From contig NZ_QCYJ01000099.1 in NCBI RefSeq assembly GCF_003123685.1, forward strand, positions 1-64,000: 64,000 bases of DNA, in the 5' to 3' direction. The stretch is from Nocardia aurea (lineage in GTDB: Bacteria; Actinomycetota; Actinomycetes; Mycobacteriales; Mycobacteriaceae). The notes beneath the pieces are model-generated. The model did no database searches. It saw only the letters and a program-made list of their open reading frames with translations, and was not told the DNA's origin. A program made the translations under genes and the position numbers. Of this stretch, positions 53,459 to 61,635 are shown piece after piece (positions within the stretch are counted from its first letter, which is position 1; every line of letters starts with the position of its first letter).

Positions 53459-55027
53459 GTGACGGTGCTCGTGCTCGGTGCGGGCCATAACGCCCTGGTG
53501 GCCGCCTGCTATCTGGCGCGGGCCGGCGAACGGGTCGAAGTGCTCGAACGCGACGAGGTACTCGGCGGCGCCGTCTCCACGGTGGAGCGATTTCCCGGGC
53601 ATCTGGTCGACCGCGGCTCCTCCGCGCACATCATGATCCGGCACACCGGCATCGTCGAGGAACTCGAACTCGAACGCTTCGGCCTGCGCTATATCGACTG
53701 CGATCCGTGGGGATTCACCCCCGCGGACCCGTCGACGGGTGCGCCGCCGATCGTGTTCCACCGCGACCTGGACCGGACCTGTTCGGTGATCGCGGCGTCG
53801 TGCGGGGAACGAGATGCCGTCGCGTACCGACGTTTCGTGCGGGTCTGGGGCGAACGCAGCGCCCGGGTGATGCGGGCTTTCGGGGGAACACCGACGCCGG
53901 GGCGACTGCTGCGCTCGTTCTGGGGGCTGGACGCGAAAGGCGGCGGCAGCGCGCTGTCGCGCGAATTCCTGCAATCCGGGGACGCGCTGCTCGACACCTG
54001 TTTTCACGATGAACGGCTCAAGGCGTCGCTGGCGTGGTTCGGGGCCCAGTCCGGGCCGCCGATGTCGGAGCCGGGCACCGCGCCGATGGTCGGCTTCGCC
54101 GCGCTCATGCACACCCTTCCGCCCGGCCGCGCGGTGGGCGGAAGTGGGGCGTTGGCCTCGGCGCTCGTCGCGCGTTTGCGCGCCGACGGCGGGGCGGTGT
54201 CGGCCGGGGACGCGGTCACCGCCGTCACCCGCGCGGGCGACGGTTGGCGGGTGCGGACCGAATCCGGGCGAAATCTGGCGGCGAAGACGGTCATCGCGGG
54301 CACGCATGTGCTGACCACCGTCGATCTGTTGCGGGCGGGCGGTTTCGACGAACACGCGCTGGCCGGGTGGGAGCGGCGCATCAGAGTCGGTCCCGGCATC
54401 GGGATGGTGGTGCGCCTGGCGACCTCCGATCTGCCCAGGTACCCGGAAGCGACCGTCACCGAATCCGCGCGCGGCCTGCAATTCCTGGTCTCCGACCGCA
54501 GGCAGGCGCGACTCGCGCACGGCGCCGCGCTCGCCGGTGATCTGCCGCCACGCCCGGTGGTCCTCGCCATGAGTTTCAGCGCCGTCGATCCGAGCATCGC
54601 CCCGCCCGGACAGCATCAGCTCTCGCTGTGGGCCCAGTGGCATCCGTACCGACTCGCCGACGGCACCGACTGGTCCGCCCACGCCGAGGGCGAGGCCGAC
54701 CGGATCGTCGCCGAAGTCGACGCGTACGCGCCCGGCTTCGCCGAGACGATCCTGCGCCGCCATATCCAGACCCCGGTCGATCTGGAGCGGGAAATGGGTT
54801 TGCGCGGCGGCAATGTCATGCACGTCGAGATGTCGCTGGACCAGATGATGATGTGGCGGCCTGTTCCGGAACTGTCCGGTCAGCGGGTGCCGGGCGCCCC
54901 CGGCCTCTATCTCACGGGCGCGTCGACCCACCCCGGCGGAGGGGTGTCCGGGGCGAGCGGTCGCAGCGCGGCCCGGCTGGTCCTGCGCGATACCCGCCGC
55001 CGGTTCTCGCGGTCCCCGAGACGATGA
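53459..55027 (+). CDS. CrtO/CrtI-type FAD-dependent carotenoid desaturase/ketolase
   Basis: A 522-residue flavoprotein. VLVLGAGHNALVAACYLARAGERVEVLER is the FAD Rossmann motif; VLGGAVSTVERFPGHLVDRGSSAH and the C-terminal GLYLTGASTHPGGGVSGASGRSAARLVL are phytoene desaturase/CrtO family blocks. The early GHNALVAA form is closer to CrtO-like ketolases and prenyl-carbinol dehydrogenases than to CrtI. GTG at 53459. The following gene overlaps by 4 bases (ATGA). Exact reaction not determinable by eye. Confidence 0.8.
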   Translation: MTVLVLGAGHNALVAACYLARAGERVEVLERDEVLGGAVSTVERFPGHLVDRGSSAHIMIRHTGIVEELELERFGLRYIDCDPWGFTPADPSTGAPPIVFHRDLDRTCSVIAASCGERDAVAYRRFVRVWGERSARVMRAFGGTPTPGRLLRSFWGLDAKGGGSALSREFLQSGDALLDTCFHDERLKASLAWFGAQSGPPMSEPGTAPMVGFAALMHTLPPGRAVGGSGALASALVARLRADGGAVSAGDAVTAVTRAGDGWRVRTESGRNLAAKTVIAGTHVLTTVDLLRAGGFDEHALAGWERRIRVGPGIGMVVRLATSDLPRYPEATVTESARGLQFLVSDRRQARLAHGAALAGDLPPRPVVLAMSFSAVDPSIAPPGQHQLSLWAQWHPYRLADGTDWSAHAEGEADRIVAEVDAYAPGFAETILRRHIQTPVDLEREMGLRGGNVMHVEMSLDQMMMWRPVPELSGQRVPGAPGLYLTGASTHPGGGVSGASGRSAARLVLRDTRRRFSRSPRR

Positions 55028-56319
55028 GCGAGACAGCGCGCACCGTGTGCTCCGACCCGGTATCCGCGGAGTTCGTGGGCGGGGGTGAGGCTACCGACAG
55101 CAAGCCCGAGACCCGCGAGGCCGCGGACAGCAACGTGACCGGCGAGGCCACAACCGACGACCCCGAAGCTTCCCTATCCGCCGGGATTCCCAGGGCGAGT
55201 GCGCACACCCGGTCCACCGCGACCGGCGATGAACCCGAGACCCGCGAGCCGACGAGTGGCGAACCGGAGACCGATGGGATCGGTGGGACGGCCACGGCGA
55301 CAGCGTGTGCCCCCACCACCGGAGCCGACGGCGGACCCCGGATCCACGAGACGAGTAGCGAACCGGACAGCCATGGGTTCGCCACGGCTGTCGCGGACGC
55401 CGGGACTATCGGAGCCGACGGCATCGATATCGGTCGCGTGACGCCCGCAGCCACACCGGTGGGTGCCCGACAGCGTCGAGTGGGATCGGTACGCGAACAG
55501 GTCCCGGTGCTGACCCGACATCGAGGGCCCGCGGCGCTCGCCGCGCTGCTGGTGGCGGCGCAGATCGGGTATCCGCTGACCGAGGGGGCGGCGCGGGACC
55601 GGGTGACGGTCGCGGTGGTGCTGTTGGCGGCGGCCACGGCGCTGTCCCACGCGGCGGTGACGCGCGGAAGGCGTTTCGCGGCGGGGGCGCTGGTGATCGT
55701 TTCCGGCGTCGGACTGCTCGCCGAGGCGGTGGGGACCGCCACCGGGGTTCCGTTCGGGTGTTACGAGTACGCCGTCGGCCGCATCGGTCCCGAACTCTGG
55801 TCGGTGCCGCTGATAGTTCCGCTCGCGTGGGTCGGTGGGTTGTATCCGGTGTGGGTCGTGGCCGGGATGCTGAGTCGACGGGCGGTGTCGTGGATCGGGC
55901 TGACGGCGATCGGGGCGGTGGGGTGGGATCTGTTCCTCGACCCGCAGATGGTCGCCGACGGTCAGTGGTCGTGGTGCGTGTCGGCATCCGGGTTGCCGGG
56001 GCTCGCGCATATCCCGATGACGAATTACCTCGGGTGGTTCGCGGTGGGACTGGTCATGGCGGCTCTGCTGTGGTGGTGGGATCGAGTCTCCGCGAGTACG
56101 GCGCCCGCCGCGATGACGGCCACCGCGCGTACGTGGAACGACACGACCGCGTTGCCCGTGGCCGTCTTCCTGTGGACGTGGCTCGGATCGATACTCGCCC
56201 ACGCCGCATTTCTCGGCCTGCCCGCGTCCGCCGGTTACGGCGCTGTCGGGATGGGGCTGCTGGGGATTCCGCTCCTCGTCCGACTGAGGCGAACTCGCGC
56301 CCTGTCTCCCGGACGTTGA
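55024..56319 (+). CDS. CruF-like carotenoid membrane protein with repetitive N-terminus
   Basis: A 431-residue protein. Residues ~175-425 are a seven-helix DUF422/carotenoid biosynthesis domain (VPFGCYEYAVGRIGPELWSVPLIVPLAWVGGLYP, GWDLFLDPQMVADGQWSW), as in CruF and bisanhydrobacterioruberin hydratase, which hydrate the psi-end 1,2 double bond. Residues 1-~150 are a low-complexity Thr/Glu/Asp/Gly extension with degenerate repeats such as PETREAADS, PETREPTSGEPETDG and HETSSEPDSHG, not part of the family. ATG at 55024 overlaps the previous stop. Confidence 0.8.
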   Translation: MSETARTVCSDPVSAEFVGGGEATDSKPETREAADSNVTGEATTDDPEASLSAGIPRASAHTRSTATGDEPETREPTSGEPETDGIGGTATATACAPTTGADGGPRIHETSSEPDSHGFATAVADAGTIGADGIDIGRVTPAATPVGARQRRVGSVREQVPVLTRHRGPAALAALLVAAQIGYPLTEGAARDRVTVAVVLLAAATALSHAAVTRGRRFAAGALVIVSGVGLLAEAVGTATGVPFGCYEYAVGRIGPELWSVPLIVPLAWVGGLYPVWVVAGMLSRRAVSWIGLTAIGAVGWDLFLDPQMVADGQWSWCVSASGLPGLAHIPMTNYLGWFAVGLVMAALLWWWDRVSASTAPAAMTATARTWNDTTALPVAVFLWTWLGSILAHAAFLGLPASAGYGAVGMGLLGIPLLVRLRRTRALSPGR

Positions 56320-56435
56320 CGAGTCGACGCACCACCGGTGGGCCGAAGGCCGCACGGACCGAGCCCCCGCGCTCGGCGCGCCACGCCCGGGGGAATGCCG
56401 CGTCACGAGGTCGGTGAGCGGCCCGACACGCCCCG

Positions 56436-56453
56436 GCGCGAGGCTCCTCGCGC
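56436..56453 (+). terminator. Hairpin after the CruF-like gene
   Basis: GCGCGAG-GCTC-CTCGCGC, a perfect 7-bp stem, about 115 bases after the CruF-like stop and 55 bases before the LppM-like start. The remaining bases of the 189-base gap hold no gene. Confidence 0.5.
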
Positions 56454-56508
56454 GGCCTTGCGCCCGTCGCGTGGCAATTGTCACGCCATGCCTGGCACGA
56501 TGTGACCC

Positions 56509-57273
56509 GTGCACCCGAGTCCCATGCCAACGATGCCCGCTCCCCCGGCCCCCACGCGACGACGGCGGACCGGGACGCGGTTAGCGGCCGCCGCCCTGCT
56601 CGCGGCATTCGTGGTGCCGATGTTGGTCGGCTGCCTGCGCGTCCAGGTGTCGATGGGCGTGTCGTCCAACGACAAGGTGTCCGGGCGGATCGTGGCGGCG
56701 GTGGTGCCGACGAGCGCCGAGGACAAGGGACCGGAACTGAAGGCACCCGATTCCCTCGCGGCCAAGGTGCGCGTCGAGCCGTACAACCAGGACGGCTACG
56801 TCGGCAGCAAGGTGTTCTTCGAGGAGTTGACCTTCGGCGAGGTCTCGCAGCTGGGCGGACTCTCCGAGCAGACCCAGGGCATGTTCCAGCTGCAATTCCA
56901 GCGCACCGGCGATCTGGTCAGTCTGACCGGGCGGGTCGATCTGAAATCGGTTCCGCCGCACGGGTCGGACGTGCAGTTCACCGTCGCCTTCCCGGCCAGG
57001 GTCGCCAAAACCAACGGCAACCGCGAAGGCGATTCCACCGTGTCGTGGAAACTTCCGCCCGGCGATGTCTCCACCCTGCGCGCCGAGGTGAGTTACGCCG
57101 ACCCCAACACCAGGTCCTTCGCGGGCTGGGCGGGCATCGTCGGGGGCATCACCCTCGCCGTCGCCGCCATCGTCGCCGCGATGGCCTTCATGGACCGCAA
57201 CCCCAGCGCGCCGAACGCCGAAGGCAGCTTCTCCCTGAGCCGCTGGGTGCGGCTGGTCATCGACGGCCGCTGA
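56509..57273 (+). CDS. lppM: LppM-like DUF3153 lipoprotein
   Basis: A 254-residue protein equivalent to M. tuberculosis Rv2171 (LppM), a lipoprotein reported to affect phagocytosis. Basic N-terminus, signal helix (about 24-42) with lipobox MLVGC, a beta-rich DUF3153 domain, a C-terminal membrane helix (about 205-227) and a short basic cytoplasmic tail. GTG at 56509 or ATG at 56524. Position after the GNAT gene matches mycobacterial order except for the two carotenoid-type genes inserted between them. Confidence 0.85.
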   Translation: MHPSPMPTMPAPPAPTRRRRTGTRLAAAALLAAFVVPMLVGCLRVQVSMGVSSNDKVSGRIVAAVVPTSAEDKGPELKAPDSLAAKVRVEPYNQDGYVGSKVFFEELTFGEVSQLGGLSEQTQGMFQLQFQRTGDLVSLTGRVDLKSVPPHGSDVQFTVAFPARVAKTNGNREGDSTVSWKLPPGDVSTLRAEVSYADPNTRSFAGWAGIVGGITLAVAAIVAAMAFMDRNPSAPNAEGSFSLSRWVRLVIDGR

Positions 57274-57319
57274 TCGACCGGCGAGGCGTCCGATCCGTGC
57301 GCGATACCGAGGTACGGGA

Positions 57320-58468
57320 ATGACCGACGACGCGACCGCCGTGCTCGTCGGGGCGGGCGCGGCCGTCGCGGTACTCGGCTGCGCGACAGCGCTGTTCAAT
57401 CGGCTGACGGTGCGGCGGCTGCCGGATTCCGCGGCGGTGATCGAGCCGATCACCATCTGCGTGCCCGCGCGCGACGAGGCGCACCGGCTGCCGGACCTCA
57501 TCGCAGATCTGCGCGCGCAGTCGGGTGCGCCGCGGCTACAGGTCCTCGTACTCGACGACGCGTCCAGCGATGGCACCGCCGAGGCGGCGGAGAAGGCCAT
57601 CGACGGCGACCCGCGTTTCCTGGTGATCCGCTCGCGGGACGAACCCGAGCGGGGGTGGACCGGGAAGGCAGCGGCTTGCGCCCGGCTGGCCGAGGCGGCG
57701 GATACCGCCGTACTCGTCTTCCTCGACGCCGATGTGCGGTTGGCGCCCGGCGCGATCGCGGCGGCGGTGGCCGAATTGCGCAGGGGACCCGCGGCATTGG
57801 TCTCGGTCTGGCCGCGCCAGGACGCCGGGTCGTTCGCCGAGGCGCTGGCGCAGCCGTTGCTGTGCTGGTCGTGGGCGTCGACCTTGCCCGTCGCGGTGGC
57901 GAATCGGAGCCTGTGGCCGTCGACGGCGGTCGCCTGCGGACAGTTCCTGGTCTTCGACGCCGCCGCCTATCGCGCGGTCGGCGGGCACGCGGCGGTAGCG
58001 GACTCGGCGACCGAGGATCTCGATATCGCCCGCGCCGTGCGGCGCAGCGGCAGGCAGACGGTGCTCGTCGTCGCGGGCAGACTGGCCAGGACCAGGATGT
58101 ACCGGGACGTGGCCGAACTCGACGCCGGGTATACCCGGTGGTTGTGGTCGGCCTACGGCGGCTCGCGTCCGGCGAGCGCGGCGGTCGGCGCGGTCGCCCT
58201 GCTCGGGTATGCGGTCGCGCCGGTCGCGGCCGTGGCGGGGCGTGGACGCGCCCGCCGCGCCGGAATCGTCGGTTACGCCGCCGCCGTCACCGGTCGACTG
58301 CTGGCCCGGTCGATCGAATCCGGCGCGACGCCGACCCGCGCCGATGTCGTTGCGGCGCTGGCACATCCCGTCTCGGTTCTCGCCTACACGACCCTGTCCA
58401 TCAGATCGCATCGCGCGCACCGGCGAGACACACTCAGATGGAAGGGCCGCTCACTGCCACACCGGTGA
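57320..58468 (+). CDS. Family 2 glycosyltransferase, probably carotenoid- or lipid-linked
   Basis: A 382-residue membrane-bound GT2. One N-terminal helix, then PARDEAHRLPDLI, VLDDASSDGT, FLDADVRL (DxD sugar-nucleotide/metal site) and ATEDLDIARAVRRSG (catalytic ED), and a C-terminal pair of helices (~290-340). It resembles CrtQ-like and hopanoid-type glycosyltransferases. Its closeness to the CrtO- and CruF-like genes suggests glycosylation of a hydroxylated carotenoid end group; that is inference. Confidence 0.75.
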   Translation: MTDDATAVLVGAGAAVAVLGCATALFNRLTVRRLPDSAAVIEPITICVPARDEAHRLPDLIADLRAQSGAPRLQVLVLDDASSDGTAEAAEKAIDGDPRFLVIRSRDEPERGWTGKAAACARLAEAADTAVLVFLDADVRLAPGAIAAAVAELRRGPAALVSVWPRQDAGSFAEALAQPLLCWSWASTLPVAVANRSLWPSTAVACGQFLVFDAAAYRAVGGHAAVADSATEDLDIARAVRRSGRQTVLVVAGRLARTRMYRDVAELDAGYTRWLWSAYGGSRPASAAVGAVALLGYAVAPVAAVAGRGRARRAGIVGYAAAVTGRLLARSIESGATPTRADVVAALAHPVSVLAYTTLSIRSHRAHRRDTLRWKGRSLPHR

Positions 58469-58571
58469 CCGTTCAGCGCGGGCTCGACGCGCGACCTCGC
58501 CGGTCCACGCGGCGATCACGTCACCGTGCGGACCGGCCCCTCCGCGCCACCGGTCGGGACGGCGCGAATCG

Positions 58572-59267
58572 TCAGGCGACGGTGGTCATGCCGACGGTCG
58601 GCAGGAAGAAGCAAGACTGTTTACCGTTCTGGACCGTGCCGAAGACCGCGGCCAGGACAGTGCCCTTACCGGTGTCGACGGGAACCGCGCGGACACCGCC
58701 GACCGGCAGTGCGGAGAGGAAGAAATCCTGGACGGCCTTCTCGGCCAGCGGACGGACCTCGGCGGGCACCTCCGGCGGGATCATCGCGGCCAGGATGTTC
58801 CCGATCGGTCCCATCGACGCCGAACCGGTGCGGCCGTTGCTGACATTGAGCCACACCACCCGCATTCCGGTGTCGGACGGCGTATCGGACACGACGCCCA
58901 GGGGGACGAACGTGAACATGGTCTGGCCCGCGTCGACGGCGGTCATATCGAGGCCGGGGATGGCGACGGTGGTCTTGGGCCACGGTCCCGGCACCGCGCC
59001 CGCTACCGCGGGGACGAGTCCGAAGGTCGACGCGTTGTTGCAGAACGCCGCGGCCGTCGGATAGAGGAAAGGCTCCATGCCGAACTTCTTCAGCGCGTCG
59101 ATATTGGCCTGGTAGGCGCCGAGCAGATCACCGGGTCCGGCGATCGGCGCGGGCGTGACGGTGTCGGCGGACGGGGCGCCCACCGCGTTGCCCGGTAGAC
59201 CCCACGCCAGTGCGACAGCACCGGTCGCGACGGTGGCAAACGTGGTGAGACGGCGCATTACGGTCAC
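58572..59267 (-). CDS. Secreted protein of unknown function
   Basis: A 231-residue exported protein. GTG at 59267 follows GAGGAGG by 6 bases; a signal peptide ends near GNAVGAPSA. The mature domain contains FCNNASTFGLVPAVAGAVPGPWPKTTVAIPG and QSCFFLPTVGMT, with two cysteines that may pair. It resembles secreted mycobacterial conserved hypotheticals. Convergent with the glycosyltransferase gene, 103 bases apart. The 285 bases upstream (59268-59552) must hold its promoter and that of the riboswitch transcript; I see no other gene there. Confidence 0.7.
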   Translation of the reverse strand: MTVMRRLTTFATVATGAVALAWGLPGNAVGAPSADTVTPAPIAGPGDLLGAYQANIDALKKFGMEPFLYPTAAAFCNNASTFGLVPAVAGAVPGPWPKTTVAIPGLDMTAVDAGQTMFTFVPLGVVSDTPSDTGMRVVWLNVSNGRTGSASMGPIGNILAAMIPPEVPAEVRPLAEKAVQDFFLSALPVGGVRAVPVDTGKGTVLAAVFGTVQNGKQSCFFLPTVGMTTVA

Positions 59268-59552
59268 AACAGACCTCCTCATCGTCGGCACGATCGAGGA
59301 GGAGGGTACTCCCGCAAACCTGTTCAACAGTGTTTATCGGGTCGGGCAATCTTTCGGCGCGTCGCGCGGACGCGACGGACGCGGGGCGGCTCGACGCAGG
59401 GCTGTCCGATCGACGGGGGTAATTGTCGTCGGCGCGGACGGTCGCCGGAAGGACTGCGCTCACCATGATTTGTACCCTTGCGAAGCACTTGCCCGTCTTC
59501 GCATGATGTTTCGGCTCGACACGTGTTCCCGCGGCATCCGTGCCACGGGGAT

Positions 59553-59650
59553 CTCACCATCCAGAGCGACCGAGAGACCTGGCTCACCGACGTCGCAGCA
59601 ACCCCCCGGCGACATCGGGTGCGGGTGCTTCCGCCGGGAACGATGGAGGA
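59553..59650 (+). promoter_or_regulatory. SAM riboswitch (S-box class)
   Basis: The conserved core is present: CCAGAGCGACCGAGAGACCTGGCTC, CGACGTCGCAGCAACCC, GGGTGCTTCCGCC and a closing GATGG that pairs with CCATC (59557-59561) to form P1. P2 is GCGAC/GTCGC with the kink-turn GAGAGA/CGAC. This is the actinobacterial form of the SAM-I/S-box aptamer; a related SAM-IV type is possible. It overlaps the SD (GGAGGA, 59645-59650) of the leader ORF, so SAM binding would block translation. Confidence 0.85.
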
Positions 59651-59655
59651 CCGAA

Positions 59656-59739
59656 GTGACTATCCACCGCAGTGGCCACCGTTGGGGCCGTCGCCATGTC
59701 GACCAGTGCCGTGTCACCTCCACCGGCTGTCGCGGCTGA
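59656..59739 (+). CDS. 27-residue putative leader peptide
   Basis: A GTG-initiated short ORF with GGAGGA 6-7 bases upstream. The peptide (His/Arg-rich, then RRHVDQCRVTSTGCRG) matches the short actinobacterial leader peptides with a HVDxCRxxSxxCR-like end found in front of sulfur and other transport operons. The two Cys codons near the end fit ribosome-mediated attenuation by cysteine or charged tRNA-Cys. It ends 90 bases before the permease gene. Confidence 0.65.
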   Translation: MTIHRSGHRWGRRHVDQCRVTSTGCRG

Positions 59740-59777
59740 CCGCCGCCAGATCGTGCGCCCGACGCTGGCCGGGTGCG

Positions 59778-59805
59778 GCGACCGCTGCCCGACCGGGGCG
59801 GTCGC
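59778..59805 (+). promoter_or_regulatory. Attenuator-like hairpin after the leader peptide
   Basis: GCGACCGC and GCGGTCGC are perfect 8-base arms with a 12-base loop, lying between the leader ORF and the permease SD (AAGGA at 59818-59822). It could be the terminator or anti-SD element switched by leader translation. Confidence 0.5.
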
Positions 59806-59829
59806 GTCCGATGCTCGTAAGGACTCGCC

Positions 59830-60849
59830 ATGAGTGCGCCGCCCGCCCCCGACGCCACCGCCCCGCTCGACGAATACGGTGCAGCCCCGCTCGATACGTC
59901 GACCGAACACCTGGTTACCGCGCCCGCGTCCTCGGACGCACCCCGCGTCGCGAAGGCGCGACACCCGTGGCGCTGGGTCGCGAGCGCGGCGGCACTGGTC
60001 GTGGTGGCGCAGTTCGCGCACGGGTTGGCCACCAATCCGGGCTGGGACTGGGGAACGTTCGCGCAGTATGTCACCGCGAAATCGGTGCTGTCGGCGCTGA
60101 AGCTGACCGTCGAGTTGACGCTGTGGGGCACCGCGCTCGGATTCCTGCTCGGTACCGCGCTTGCGGTGGCCCGCCTGTCGAACAATCCGGTGCTGCGGGT
60201 GATCTCGTGGGTCTACATCTGGGCCTTCCGTTCCATCCCGCTGATCGTGCAACTGCTGTTCTGGTTCAACATCGCCTACCTGTACCGCACGATGTCGATC
60301 GGAATTCCGTTCGGGCCCGCGTTCTTCAGCTTCGACGTCAACGGTGTCATCAGCGGGTTCACCGCGGCGGTGATCGGATTGGCGCTGCACCAGGCGGCGT
60401 ACTCGGCCGAGATCATCCGGGCCGGATTCATCTCGGTGGACCCGGGCCAGCTGGAAGCCTCGGCGGCGCTCGGCATCCCGCGCTGGCGGCAGTTCCGCAC
60501 GGTCGTGGCGCCGCAGGCCATGCGTTCGATCCTGCCGAACGCGAGCAACGAGGTGATCAGCCTGTTCAAGGGCACCTCGATCGTGTCGGTGATGGCGATC
60601 GCGGAACTCTTCTACCAGGTGCAGGTGATCTACGGCCGTAACGGCCGGGTCGTGCCGCTGCTGATGGTGGCCACCGTCTGGTACATCGTGCTGACCACGG
60701 CGCTCTCGATCGTCCAGTTCTACATCGAACGCCACTACGCCAAGGGCGCGCAGCGGACCACACCGCCGACACCGATACAGCGGTTGCGCGCGAAATTCCG
60801 CGAGATCGCCGCCATCGGCGTCGTCTCCCCGCGCGGAGCGACCCGATGA
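59830..60849 (+). CDS. Polar amino-acid ABC transporter permease
   Basis: A 339-residue permease of the HisM/GlnP type. Acidic/Pro-rich cytoplasmic N-terminus (1-50), then about five helices and the EAA-loop signature EASAALGIPRWRQFRTVVAPQAMRSILPNASNEVI. The downstream partners make a complete uptake system. In Bacillus, S-box-controlled PAAT operons (yxe, ytm) import cystine and S-modified cysteines. ATPase gene overlaps by 4 bases (ATGA). Confidence 0.92.
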   Translation: MSAPPAPDATAPLDEYGAAPLDTSTEHLVTAPASSDAPRVAKARHPWRWVASAAALVVVAQFAHGLATNPGWDWGTFAQYVTAKSVLSALKLTVELTLWGTALGFLLGTALAVARLSNNPVLRVISWVYIWAFRSIPLIVQLLFWFNIAYLYRTMSIGIPFGPAFFSFDVNGVISGFTAAVIGLALHQAAYSAEIIRAGFISVDPGQLEASAALGIPRWRQFRTVVAPQAMRSILPNASNEVISLFKGTSIVSVMAIAELFYQVQVIYGRNGRVVPLLMVATVWYIVLTTALSIVQFYIERHYAKGAQRTTPPTPIQRLRAKFREIAAIGVVSPRGATR

Positions 60850-61631
60850 GCGCGGCCGGACAGGTCGAGACCTCGGCCGCCGTCGAGGTGCGCGGCGTGC
60901 GCAAGGCCTACGGAACCAGCGAAGTGCTGCGCGGTATCGATCTGACCGTGCGCGCGGGCGAGGTCGTCGCGGTGATCGGGCCGTCGGGTTCGGGTAAGTC
61001 GACGTTGCTGCGCGTGGTCAATCACCTCGAACCGCTGGACTCGGGCACCGTGCACATCGACGGTGAACTGATCGGATACCGCCTGCGCCGCAATGTGCTG
61101 TATCCGCTGCCGGATCGCGAGGTGCGTCGTCAGCGTTCCCGCATCGGTTTCGTGTTCCAGCAGTTCAACCTCTTCCCACATCTGACGGCGCTGGAGAACG
61201 TGACGCTCGCGCCGCTGTCCGCGCAGCGCCGCCCGCGCGCCGAGGTGGAACGCGAGGCGAGGGAACTGCTCGACCGGGTCGGTATCGGCGAATTCGCCGA
61301 CGCGTATCCGCGCAGGCTCTCGGGCGGCCAGCAGCAGCGGGTGGCCATCGCGCGGGCACTGGCGCTGCGGCCGCAGGTCATCCTCTTCGACGAACCGACC
61401 TCGGCCCTGGATCCGGAGCTGGTCGGCGAAGTGCTCGACGTGATCCGCGATCTCGCCGACGGCGGCACCGCGCTGGTGATCGTGACCCACGAGATCGGCT
61501 TCGCCCGCGAGGTCGCCGACACGGTGGTGTTCCTCGACGCGGGCGTGATCGTCGAGCAGGGACCGCCCGCCGCGGTACTCGACAACCCCGAACATCCCCG
61601 TACCAGGGCCTTCCTGTCCAGGGTCCGCTGA
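60846..61631 (+). CDS. Amino-acid ABC transporter ATP-binding protein
   Basis: A 261-residue ABC ATPase of the GlnQ/HisP/TcyN type. Walker A GPSGSGKSTLLR, Q-loop FVFQQFNLFPHLT, signature LSGGQQQRVAIARAL, Walker B VILFDEPTSALDPEL, H-loop VTHEIGFA. It powers import with the permease. The start is coupled to the permease stop. Confidence 0.95.
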   Translation: MSAAGQVETSAAVEVRGVRKAYGTSEVLRGIDLTVRAGEVVAVIGPSGSGKSTLLRVVNHLEPLDSGTVHIDGELIGYRLRRNVLYPLPDREVRRQRSRIGFVFQQFNLFPHLTALENVTLAPLSAQRRPRAEVEREARELLDRVGIGEFADAYPRRLSGGQQQRVAIARALALRPQVILFDEPTSALDPELVGEVLDVIRDLADGGTALVIVTHEIGFAREVADTVVFLDAGVIVEQGPPAAVLDNPEHPRTRAFLSRVR

Positions 61632-61635
61632 AGTC

